A DNA stretch of 12,987 nucleotides, taken from NCBI GenBank assembly GCA_902797065.1, contig CADBRK010000131.1, positions 1-12,987 on the forward strand, written 5' to 3'. Position numbers and translations under genes: made by a program. Below, piece by piece: positions 1 through 6,069 of this stretch. The notes beneath the pieces were generated by a model. It was not told where the DNA came from. It was given only the letters and a program-made list of their open reading frames with translations, and made no database searches. The stretch is from an uncultured Ruminococcus sp. GTDB lineage: Bacteria; Bacillota; Clostridia; Oscillospirales; Acutalibacteraceae. Within the stretch, counting starts at the first letter, position 1. Each line of letters begins with the position of its first letter.

Positions 1-375
1 ATTGCCGCTGTCCGTACCCGTTGTGCTGTCTGTTGCATTGCCGCTGTCTGTTGCGTTACCGCTGTCCGTACCCGTTGTACTGTCTGTTGCGTTACCGCTG
101 TCCGTACCCGATGTGCTGTCTGTTGCGCTGCCGCTGTCCGTACCCGATGTGCTGTCTGTTGCATTGCCGCTGTCTGTTGCGTTACCGCTGTCCGTACCCA
201 ATGTACTGTCTGTTGCGCTGCCGCTGTCCGTACCCGATGTACTGTCTGTTGCGTTACCGCTGTCCGTACCCGTTGTACTGTCTGTTGCGTTACCGCTGTC
301 CGTACCCGTTGTACTGTCTGTTGCGTTACCGCTGTCCGTACCGGATGTACTGTCCGTACCTGTTGTGCTGTCCGT
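1..375 (-). repeat. In-frame 18-bp (hexapeptide) tandem repeats encoding the surface-protein stalk
   Basis: About 20 consecutive 18-base units encode hexapeptides alternating between GTDSGN and ATDST(T/S). The usual higher-order unit is therefore 36 bp. Extra ATDSGN hexads at about 37-54 and 163-180 break the alternation. Variation between units is confined to a few positions. All units keep frame, so copy-number change would alter stalk length without truncating the protein. The array continues past position 1. Confidence 0.93.
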
Positions 376-3300
376 ATTGCTCTCGGTATCTGAATCAGAT
401 TCGTTTTCAACAGCAACATTCTTTGTCGATACGCCGCTTACTCCTTCGTCGGCTGCCGCCGTTGTTGTACATGAGTACAGATTATCTTCGACATCACTCT
501 TATTAATCACGGTTTCATACGTAAATGTGACGCTTTCTCCCGCACCAAGAATCGGGATAATAATACCATTATCTACCGTTGTCTCATACTCCTCATCCGT
601 GACAAACTCACCTGCCGGAGATTCCTTTACGACGATGTTTGTAAGCGTATAGTCACCTGTGTTAGTGATCGTGTCTGTCCATGTAACAGTATCGCCGATC
701 TTGTAGGTGCGGTCTTCGACTTCCTTTGTAACTTTAATTGCAGGGTATATTATTCTTACGGTACATTCGTCGTTATCTTCTGCACCTTGGGAGGTTGTAA
801 CCTCCACAGAATTAACAAGAGTTTCCTCGCCGTTCGCAATACTTGCGGGAACCTTATAATAGAAAGTATAGCTTTCGCCGGGTTTCAGATCATGGATCTG
901 CGCCATCGTACCCTTTTTATATGTAAGTCCCGACTGAGGAATATATTCGCCCTCAAGATCATTAATCACGAGTACATTTGTAAGCTTAGTCATGCCGATA
1001 TTGGTAACTGTCTCTTCATACATAACCGTATCATCATCACGATATACAGGCTGATCCGGAGACATTACAATTTCTATCTGAGGAGAAGGTACACATACGT
1101 CAACTTCCTGTTCGTCGCTGGTACCGAGATTGTTTGTACAAACAACTACAGCTTTGTAGTGCTTATCGAGTTCAAACATTCCGCTGTTCATAGCGAGCTG
1201 AACGTTATCATCATCCGTGTCGCGTTCAATAATTCTTGATAATTTAACGCTGCCGTCCTCGTTATAAATCGTTGCTTTGTAGCCTATTACATAGACATGG
1301 TCATCCTGTTTGCTTATCATGCCGTTATCGGTTTGCTCAACATCCAAACCCTCGTCAAGCGGCTTTGACCATGACAGGGTTATTTTTTGCGGGTCAAAGG
1401 CAAGGTTTTCAACGGGATCGGGTCTTGAAGCAAATACAATCTCGCCCCACTTGTATTCGGAGGTGCGAATCGCACCTACTTCGGCGGTTGTGTTTGTCTT
1501 ATTTTTAGTATAAACATTTGTGTTATACTCGGTGGTGGTATAGGTGGATGTATTGGCACTTCTGATCATATCACCATTGAGGTAATAAACATCGCCTTTA
1601 TATATCCATTCAATACCGTCGTCGGTATTGACATACGTACCGAGGTTGAGTCCCAGACGTGTTTCACCGACATTCATCATCTGAACCTGATTGACAACAT
1701 TATAAACCGTGCCCTTTTCTATGTTTTTCAGATCCTTCGCACTGAATCTTACGGTATTGTCAACAAACTCGCCGTCGACATAATTCTTATCGGTCGGCTT
1801 TTCGGTGCTGAATGTGTCAACAAACTCGCCTGCATATACGGTAAATGGTTCTGTCAGATCGGCTCTTTCACCGTTCACGGAAATCACATTATAAGTATCG
1901 GTATCAAATACTATCTTCTTTTCAGATGTTGTCTCTGTAATGCCCAGTTCGTTTAAAATATCTTTGATCGGAGTGAGTTTTGCAGTTCTGAAATTTGTGG
2001 TAAAAGACTGCTCGGGAATGATCTTTGAGTTCATACTGCTGTTTTGTACAAAAGCCGCAAGCTCATTATAAAAATCAACCATTGAAGCAGAATCCCTCTG
2101 AAACAGCGAAACCCATCCATTATCTGTTGAAGTTGACTGTAAATCTGTCACATATAAATACTTCTCACTCGATGTATTATTTGGATCGAATCTTGAAATA
2201 AAATCAGTAAAATTCTCCCAAGACCAAAAGGTTCTATTACTGTAAGACTTATTTCCATAGTATATATATGCATATGAAATTCTTAATCGACTACCGATAG
2301 TAGGATTATTAGAATTATAAACAACAAAATTTTTAAAAGTATCCGACGCTCCGTTCTCCAGATAATCTTTAAGTGAAGTTAAGAATTCAAATGACTGCGA
2401 ATTTAATTCTTCGTCGCTCGGGTCACCGGTAGTTGTATCAAAAGAAATACGAAAACTCGGCAAAAATTGAGTTATACCACCATATTCGTCTGCAGCAGCA
2501 TTTTTAACAAGATTTTCTACAGTTTGTTGATCAACTTGTGTACCTGGCAGCGGAGCGTGATAGTCCGATAAGCAATAACCTTTTTCCAAAAGATCCATAT
2601 CTATCAACGATGAAGCGTATCTGCCATAAGGAACATAATAAGTCGGTATTGAACTACCCAATCTCCCGTAAGATTCATAGTAGAATTTTAATAAGCTGAT
2701 AACATTCTCCTGATTTGCATCCGTCAGATAATAATATCCCTTTGAAAAAAGATAGTCAACCACAGGTGAAAGATCTTCTTCGCTTACTACCGTGCCGTCG
2801 GGAAGCTGTAAGGCTCTTCCGGTATTTTGTGTATCTTCCGGAACAGGACCTATTGCATTGTCGAGAAAATCAACGCTGTTTTCAGTATCGTAGACAATAT
2901 TATCGCCCACACGAGTCTGTACAAGCGAGACATAGGAACTCATGTTCTCCATCGGCAAAACAATATCTTTTTTACTTTCCGAATTAACATAAAGCCTTTT
3001 GGTAGTGGTGTTAATATTCTCGGCTGCAACAATTGCATTTTCAAGCTTTAAAAACGCATTCGCATCAAATGACATAGAATCAGGGAGTGTAATAATCTCG
3101 GTGTTTGCAGTATTTAAAAAATACGAACTCGAGTCTTGATAACCTGTCATTGTATATTCAAAAACTTCTTTTGGCTGCACTGATACTTCTGTGTAAGACC
3201 CGTCGGCAAAATGAAGCCTCAGCTTAAAATTCTGAATAATACCGGAATACGAATTATCAAAATTTGTCTCTACAAACGGATTCTGGAAAATCAGCATATT

Positions 3301-3699
3301 AAAATCTTGAAGATATATGTATCCTCGGCTGCTGTACTGATTCTCAGCCGGTACGTTATAGTTTTCCAGATCATAATAGGTACCTCTGCTTGAACCGGTT
3401 CCCGAAGAAGAATAAGAATATCTATACTCCATATAATAATCAATCGAAGTGATCGCATCCAGCTTATGAGCATCGTCACAAGCAGAGTCGTCCATTACAA
3501 CATTAAATGCACTGTAGCGGCAATAGTCACCCTTAGGCGTCGTGTGATACGTCAGCGTCGGATGATTCACCACCACAGGCAGATTAACATCGTCCGCACT
3601 TGCCGACAGAGTAAGCACACCCGACATCATGCTAAGCAGCAGCATGACAACAAGCGCTATGGCAGAAGTGGTTTTAACATAACTGTATAATCGTTTCAT
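1..3699 (-). CDS. Large secreted surface protein, FnIII-like and DUF11-like domains with Ser/Thr/Asp repeat stalk (C-terminus outside window)
   Basis: I checked the minus-strand frame codon by codon: it is open from the ATG at 3697-3699 to the window edge (1233 codons, no stop). Residues 1-35 form a signal peptide: MKRLYSYVK, a hydrophobic stretch, then an AxA-type site before DDVN. Residues 36 to about 750 are Tyr/Asn/Ser-rich and match no family I can name; residues 205-300 faintly resemble a von Willebrand A domain. Residues 759-872 look like a fibronectin-III domain (ITLSW, VIGYKATIYNEDG, HYKAVVVCTNN). Residues 874-970 and 984-1090 are two DUF11-like domains (TNIGMTKLTNV, LKPGESYTFYYKV; TNTGDYTLTNIVV, LGAGESVTFTYE). 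From about residue 1100 a hexapeptide-repeat stalk runs off the window. The role is inferred: an exported, wall-associated adhesin or scaffold. The anchor, if any, lies outside. The ribosome binding site is weak (AAAGG, 12 bases from the ATG), but the signal peptide fixes the start. Confidence 0.88.
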   Translation of the reverse strand, partial: MKRLYSYVKTTSAIALVVMLLLSMMSGVLTLSASADDVNLPVVVNHPTLTYHTTPKGDYCRYSAFNVVMDDSACDDAHKLDAITSIDYYMEYRYSYSSSGTGSSRGTYYDLENYNVPAENQYSSRGYIYLQDFNMLIFQNPFVETNFDNSYSGIIQNFKLRLHFADGSYTEVSVQPKEVFEYTMTGYQDSSSYFLNTANTEIITLPDSMSFDANAFLKLENAIVAAENINTTTKRLYVNSESKKDIVLPMENMSSYVSLVQTRVGDNIVYDTENSVDFLDNAIGPVPEDTQNTGRALQLPDGTVVSEEDLSPVVDYLFSKGYYYLTDANQENVISLLKFYYESYGRLGSSIPTYYVPYGRYASSLIDMDLLEKGYCLSDYHAPLPGTQVDQQTVENLVKNAAADEYGGITQFLPSFRISFDTTTGDPSDEELNSQSFEFLTSLKDYLENGASDTFKNFVVYNSNNPTIGSRLRISYAYIYYGNKSYSNRTFWSWENFTDFISRFDPNNTSSEKYLYVTDLQSTSTDNGWVSLFQRDSASMVDFYNELAAFVQNSSMNSKIIPEQSFTTNFRTAKLTPIKDILNELGITETTSEKKIVFDTDTYNVISVNGERADLTEPFTVYAGEFVDTFSTEKPTDKNYVDGEFVDNTVRFSAKDLKNIEKGTVYNVVNQVQMMNVGETRLGLNLGTYVNTDDGIEWIYKGDVYYLNGDMIRSANTSTYTTTEYNTNVYTKNKTNTTAEVGAIRTSEYKWGEIVFASRPDPVENLAFDPQKITLSWSKPLDEGLDVEQTDNGMISKQDDHVYVIGYKATIYNEDGSVKLSRIIERDTDDDNVQLAMNSGMFELDKHYKAVVVCTNNLGTSDEQEVDVCVPSPQIEIVMSPDQPVYRDDDTVMYEETVTNIGMTKLTNVLVINDLEGEYIPQSGLTYKKGTMAQIHDLKPGESYTFYYKVPASIANGEETLVNSVEVTTSQGAEDNDECTVRIIYPAIKVTKEVEDRTYKIGDTVTWTDTITNTGDYTLTNIVVKESPAGEFVTDEEYETTVDNGIIIPILGAGESVTFTYETVINKSDVEDNLYSCTTTAAADEGVSGVSTKNVAVENESDSDTESNTDSTTGTDSTSGTDSGNATDSTTGTDSGNATDSTTGTDSGNATDSTSGTDSGSATDSTLGTDSGNATDSGNATDSTSGTDSGSATDSTSGTDSGNATDSTTGTDSGNATDSGNATDSTTGTDSGN

Positions 3700-3759
3700 T
3701 TGTCTACACAACCTTTCGTTTTGTTACAAAGTATTTTAAACCGTCGAATAGTTATCAAT

Positions 3760-3788
3760 ATTCTATCACAGTTAAATCATTTTTTCAA
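3760..3788 (-). promoter_or_regulatory. Promoter of the large surface-protein gene
   Basis: On the minus strand, a -35 TTGAAA (3783-3788) and a -10 TAGAAT (3760-3765) are separated by exactly 17 bases, with an extended TG upstream of the -10. The -10 lies about 60 bases before the ATG at 3699. Assignment is by motif match only. Confidence 0.7.
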
Positions 3789-3878
3789 CAGTTTTGCGGC
3801 AGATTATCATATTTTAATTGTTTATTAATAATTATTAAAACATATTTACCCAAAAGCCTTAAAAAACGCAGTTAAACC

Positions 3879-3977
3879 TGCTGCATTCCAGGGTCTGCTC
3901 AGGCAAACGACCGACCGGAACACTTTACCTTCCCCGGCTATGACCCGAAGCTTGAAGAACGCTGCTTTGACGGCGAG
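3879..3977 (+). pseudogene. Orphan trpE fragment (feedback-site region of anthranilate synthase component I)
   Basis: Read from 3894, the plus strand encodes SAQANDR, then TF-GYDPKLE, then C-DGE. This aligns without gaps to residues 54-81 of the TrpE encoded at 10261-11724. By hand count 20 of 28 residues and 69 of 84 bases are identical, including a 23-base exact match (3935-3957 against the reverse complement of 11502-11524). Weak similarity reaches back to about 3879. The local open frame runs only from 3876 to a TAA at 3999-4001 and has no ATG start, so this is a relic, not a gene. The equivalent TrpE segment follows the LLES-type tryptophan-binding motif. It lies opposite in orientation to the operon and just upstream of tRNA-Trp. 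Its divergence suggests an old duplication, or a fragment of a paralogous chorismate-using enzyme. Confidence 0.8.
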
Positions 3978-4033
3978 AAACACATGATCTGTAAAGAATA
4001 ATTTTTAATAATCAAATTTTTGTATAAAAAAGC

Positions 4034-4062
4034 TTGACAAAACCATATCTATGTGGTATCAT
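4034..4062 (+). promoter_or_regulatory. Promoter of the tRNA-Trp gene
   Basis: A consensus -35 TTGACA (4034-4039) is followed after 17 bases by a -10 TATCAT (4057-4062), preceded by an extended TG. Predicted transcription starts near 4069, about 39 bases before the mature tRNA 5' end. That would leave a short 5' leader for RNase P. Confidence 0.85.
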
Positions 4063-4107
4063 ACTTTTTGCAAGTGAGTCAAACTCAGGTGCGAAAACAT
4101 AATATTC

Positions 4108-4183
4108 AGGGGTATAGCTCAGTTGGTAGAGCAGCGGTCTCCAAAACCGCGTGCCGAGGGTTCGAGTCCTTCTGCCCCTGCCA
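4108..4183 (+). tRNA. tRNA-Trp (anticodon CCA), CCA end encoded
   Basis: The sequence folds as a complete 76-nt cloverleaf. Acceptor AGGGGTA pairs with TGCCCCT (one T-G pair). The D arm contains TAGCTCAGTTGGTAGAGCA. The anticodon stem is GCGGT/ACCGC around loop CTCCAAA, giving anticodon CCA at 4141-4143. The T arm contains GGTTCGAGTCC. The discriminator is G at 4180, then an encoded CCA at 4181-4183. Anticodon CCA reads UGG, so it carries tryptophan. It has its own promoter and terminator. It is also the cognate regulator expected for the T-box leader of the trp operon in this window. Confidence 0.97.
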
Positions 4184-4187
4184 AATT

Positions 4188-4222
4188 AATTCCGAAGTTG
4201 AAATGACTTCGGAATTTTTTTT
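4188..4222 (+). terminator. Rho-independent terminator of tRNA-Trp
   Basis: A perfect 11-bp stem, AATTCCGAAGT (4188-4198) with ACTTCGGAATT (4206-4216), closes a 7-base loop. An eight-T tract runs from 4215 to 4222. It begins four bases after the tRNA CCA. Confidence 0.93.
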
Positions 4223-4227
4223 AAATA

Positions 4228-4251
4228 GAGTACGGGACTCGAACCCGAGAG
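4228..4251 (-). repeat. Reverse-complement T-arm-like segment
   Basis: On the minus strand this reads as a tRNA T arm (GGGTTCGAGTCCCG) with no preceding cloverleaf. Positions 4235-4246 are an exact 12-base reverse complement of 4158-4169 in the tRNA-Trp T arm. A second copy with two mismatches is at 4412-4435. It looks like a fragment, not a functional tRNA. Confidence 0.75.
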
Positions 4252-4266
4252 GGTCTGAGCGTTAAG

Positions 4267-4289
4267 AAAATGCTCCGGTGGAGCATTTT
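4267..4289. terminator. Perfect hairpin, terminator-like
   Basis: AAAATGCTCC (4267-4276) pairs with GGAGCATTTT (4280-4289) across a 3-base loop. A-rich and T-rich edges make it look like a terminator on either strand. No gene ends immediately beside it, so it is probably a back-up terminator for the tRNA unit or part of the duplicated repeat. Confidence 0.55.
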
Positions 4290-4290
4290 T

Positions 4291-4364
4291 AGCTCAGAGC
4301 GGCGCAGCGTGCAAGCGCAAGCCGTCGAAAGCAAAGCTTTCGGTCGAGTCCTTCTGCCCCTGCC
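4291..4364 (+). pseudogene. Degenerate tRNA-Trp copy (tRNA-like remnant)
   Basis: It starts with AGCTCAG, as in the tRNA-Trp D arm, and ends with the exact 21-base tRNA-Trp 3' segment up to CC of CCA. Between these, the anticodon region is replaced by unrelated sequence containing the hairpin CGAAAGC/GCTTTCG (4326-4342). The 5' acceptor strand is missing, so no cloverleaf can form. It is followed by its own copy of the terminator. I infer a decayed duplicate tRNA gene. Confidence 0.6.
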
Positions 4365-4371
4365 GGAACGG

Positions 4372-4402
4372 TTCCGAAGTTTAAATGACTTCGGAATTTT
4401 TT
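4372..4402 (+). terminator. Second copy of the tRNA terminator
   Basis: A perfect 9-bp stem, TTCCGAAGT (4372-4380) with ACTTCGGAA (4388-4396), closes a 7-base loop and is followed by six T (4397-4402). The stem sequence is the same as in the tRNA-Trp terminator. Confidence 0.8.
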
Positions 4403-4451
4403 GTAAAATAAGAGTACGGGACCCGAACACGAGAGCTTCAGAACATAAATA

Positions 4452-4477
4452 AAAAGCTCCGGCAGAGCAGAGCTTTT
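4452..4477. repeat. Inverted repeat before the nucleotidyltransferase gene
   Basis: AAAAGCTC (4452-4459) pairs with GAGCTTTT (4470-4477) around a 10-base loop. It corresponds in position and sequence to the 4267-4289 hairpin in the first repeat copy. It could insulate the downstream gene from tRNA read-through. Confidence 0.55.
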
Positions 4478-4525
4478 AAAATGAATTGTTTTCCATTTTT
4501 GTTTTGAACACAAAGGAGGTTAATC

Positions 4526-5284
4526 ATGAAAAATATCATAAAAGAAAAACTGACTGAACTTGAACGCAATGAGAACATCAGAATCCTGCACGCTGTCGAA
4601 TCTGGCAGCAGAGCATGGGGATTTGCTTCTCCCGACAGTGATTACGATGTAAGGTTTATTTATGTCAGAGAACCCGGGCACTATCTTAAGCTTGAAAAAA
4701 CACGTGACGTTATCGAGCTTCCGATCAACGGCGAGCTTGACATAAACGGTTGGGATCTTGACAAAACGCTTCGCCTTCTCTATAAGTCTAACCCTACGCT
4801 GTTTGAATGGTTCAACTCTCCGATCGTTTATCGCAAAACCGATTTCTGCGACAGAATAGCGCCTTTGCTTCAAGAGTATTTCACACCGTCCAAAAGCATC
4901 TATCATTATCTCGGAACGGCAAAGTCAAATTATATAGCCTATATTCGCGGCAAAGATGAGGTTAAGGCAAAAAAGTATTTTTATGTTCTTCGTCCGCTGC
5001 TTGCCTGCCGATGGATCATGGAACGTCAATGCCCGCCGCCGATGCTCTTCGATGAGCTGAAGTCTGCATACCTTGATAAGAATATTGAATCATATGCAGA
5101 CTATCTTCTTGATATTAAGCTCAACTCACCGGAAATAAAAATCATCCCGACGATCGAAGTAATAAACGAATACATTCTGCGCTCTATGGAAGAAACAGCA
5201 GCGTATTTGCAGGCACTGCCCAAAAGGGACGAAAAGACGTGGGATATGCTCAACGAGTTTTTTATCTCAGAGCTTTACCGTTGA
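4526..5284 (+). CDS. Predicted nucleotidyltransferase, RlaP/YcgL family
   Basis: A 252-residue protein with the DNA-polymerase-beta-fold nucleotidyltransferase signature near the N-terminus: GSRAWGF at residues 27-33, then SDYDVRF at 38-44, where D39 and D41 would be the metal-binding acidic pair. The GSRAWGF...DSDYDVR pattern with a C-terminal helical half is typical of PF10127 (RlaP/YcgL). Members are predicted to transfer nucleotides to RNA or protein; some are linked to RNA repair, but the substrate is generally unknown. The start is well supported by AAAGGAGG (4512-4519) seven bases upstream of the ATG. No clear promoter is visible between the tRNA-derived repeats and the gene, so it may depend on read-through or a non-consensus promoter. 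It converges on trpA with 14 bases between the two stop codons. No RNA ligase or antitoxin partner is adjacent. Confidence 0.85.
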   Translation: MKNIIKEKLTELERNENIRILHAVESGSRAWGFASPDSDYDVRFIYVREPGHYLKLEKTRDVIELPINGELDINGWDLDKTLRLLYKSNPTLFEWFNSPIVYRKTDFCDRIAPLLQEYFTPSKSIYHYLGTAKSNYIAYIRGKDEVKAKKYFYVLRPLLACRWIMERQCPPPMLFDELKSAYLDKNIESYADYLLDIKLNSPEIKIIPTIEVINEYILRSMEETAAYLQALPKRDEKTWDMLNEFFISELYR

Positions 5285-5298
5285 TTTCCTGCCGGTTT

Positions 5299-6069
5299 TT
5301 ACTCCATCGCGTCCTTCATTGCCCGCACAAATCTGCCGACATGCTGCGGTGCGTCCTTGCCGTGCTTTTCAAGCAGTCTGACGATCGCCGAACCGACTAT
5401 TGCGCCGTCGGAGATCGCTGCCATCTCTTTTGCGTGTTCGGGCGTCGATATACCGAAGCCTATTGCGCACGGAACATCGGTGTTTTCGCGTATGGTTCTT
5501 ACAATGGATTTCAGATCCGCGCTGAAGCTGCTTCTTTCGCCTGTTACGCCGAGGCTTGACACAATGTATATAAAACCCTCGGCTTCTTTTGCGATCATTC
5601 CGATACGGTCGGCAGAGGTGGGTGCGATCAGCGAGATCAGATCAACGCCGTACTTACGGCAAAGCGGCATAAACTCGTCCTTTTCTTCAAACGGAATATC
5701 GGGAAGTATAAGACCGTCAATGCCGATCCGGGCGCATGTCGAGATGAACTTTTCCGCGCCGTATGAGAATACCACGTTTGCGTATGTCATAAAAACCATC
5801 GGCACCGTGACGTCCTGCCTTAACTCACGTACAAACGAAAATACCTTGTCGGTTTTGATCCCACCGGCGAGCGCCCTGATATTTGCCCCTTGGATCACGG
5901 GTCCTTCTGCCGTGGGGTCGGAGAACGGTATACCAAGCTCGATCAGATCGGCGCCGTTCTTTACGGCCTCACGCACAGCCTCGGCAGTCGTTTGCAGATC
6001 GGGGTCGCCGCAGGTGATAAACGGTATGAATGCCTTTCCGTTCCGGAAGGCTTTTTTTATGTTACTCAT
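5299..6069 (-). CDS. trpA: Tryptophan synthase alpha subunit
   Basis: TrpA cleaves indole-3-glycerol phosphate to indole and glyceraldehyde 3-phosphate and channels indole to TrpB. The 256-residue TIM barrel has FIPFITCGDPDL (residues 14-25), DLIELGIPFSDPTAEGP (41-57) and late phosphate-binding segments (FGIST, GSAIV). E44 matches catalytic Glu49 of the E. coli enzyme. The position of catalytic Asp60 is Glu (E55, codon 5905-5907). I chose the start at 6069 (MSNIKKAF) rather than an in-frame ATG nine codons upstream. The chosen start has GGGGAG just before it, gives the normal family N-terminus, and overlaps the trpB stop by 8 bases (ATGAGTAA), which suggests translational coupling. It is the last gene of the operon; I see no strong terminator after it. 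Confidence 0.96.
   Translation of the reverse strand: MSNIKKAFRNGKAFIPFITCGDPDLQTTAEAVREAVKNGADLIELGIPFSDPTAEGPVIQGANIRALAGGIKTDKVFSFVRELRQDVTVPMVFMTYANVVFSYGAEKFISTCARIGIDGLILPDIPFEEKDEFMPLCRKYGVDLISLIAPTSADRIGMIAKEAEGFIYIVSSLGVTGERSSFSADLKSIVRTIRENTDVPCAIGFGISTPEHAKEMAAISDGAIVGSAIVRLLEKHGKDAPQHVGRFVRAMKDAME

Larger units (their letters stand above)
4162..4478 (+). repeat. Imperfect tandem duplication of the tRNA-Trp 3' end, terminator and flank
   Basis: The last 21 bases of the tRNA before the final A (4162-4182) recur exactly at 4344-4364, offset by 182 bases. The same elements follow in the same order in both copies: a terminator (4188-4222; 4372-4402), a reverse-complement T-arm-like 24-mer (4228-4251; 4412-4435, two mismatches) and a GCTCCGG...GAGC hairpin (4267-4289; 4452-4477). 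The 7 bases after the tRNA end and the outer flanks have diverged. The tRNA-copying part hints at old integration or slippage, but no integrase gene is present. Confidence 0.85.

Noticed and set aside
1..375. A 36-bp periodic repeat that might suggest a CRISPR array
   Set aside because: Units are contiguous with no unique spacers, and they encode regular hexapeptides in the frame of a 1233-codon open gene.
2..652. Long plus-strand open frame with LSVALP repeats
   Set aside because: It is the shadow of the repeat region of the minus-strand surface protein, which has a signal peptide and recognisable domains.
4228..4262. A second tRNA gene on the minus strand
   Set aside because: Only the T arm is recognisable; no acceptor, D or anticodon arms can be found beside it.
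4053..4265. Open frame spanning the tRNA-Trp gene
   Set aside because: It overlaps the whole tRNA and its terminator, has no ribosome binding site, and its protein is just translated tRNA sequence.
4221..4513. Several short open frames in both directions in the tRNA-flanking repeats
   Set aside because: They cross terminators and hairpins, lack ribosome binding sites and resemble no protein.
3700..5284. Integrated mobile element at tRNA-Trp
   Set aside because: The repeated tRNA 3' ends are only 182 bases apart, and no integrase, recombinase or phage gene lies between or beside them.
5277..5300. Possible terminator ACCG...CGGT followed by T's after the nucleotidyltransferase gene
   Set aside because: The stem is only 4 bp with a 12-base loop, too weak to call.
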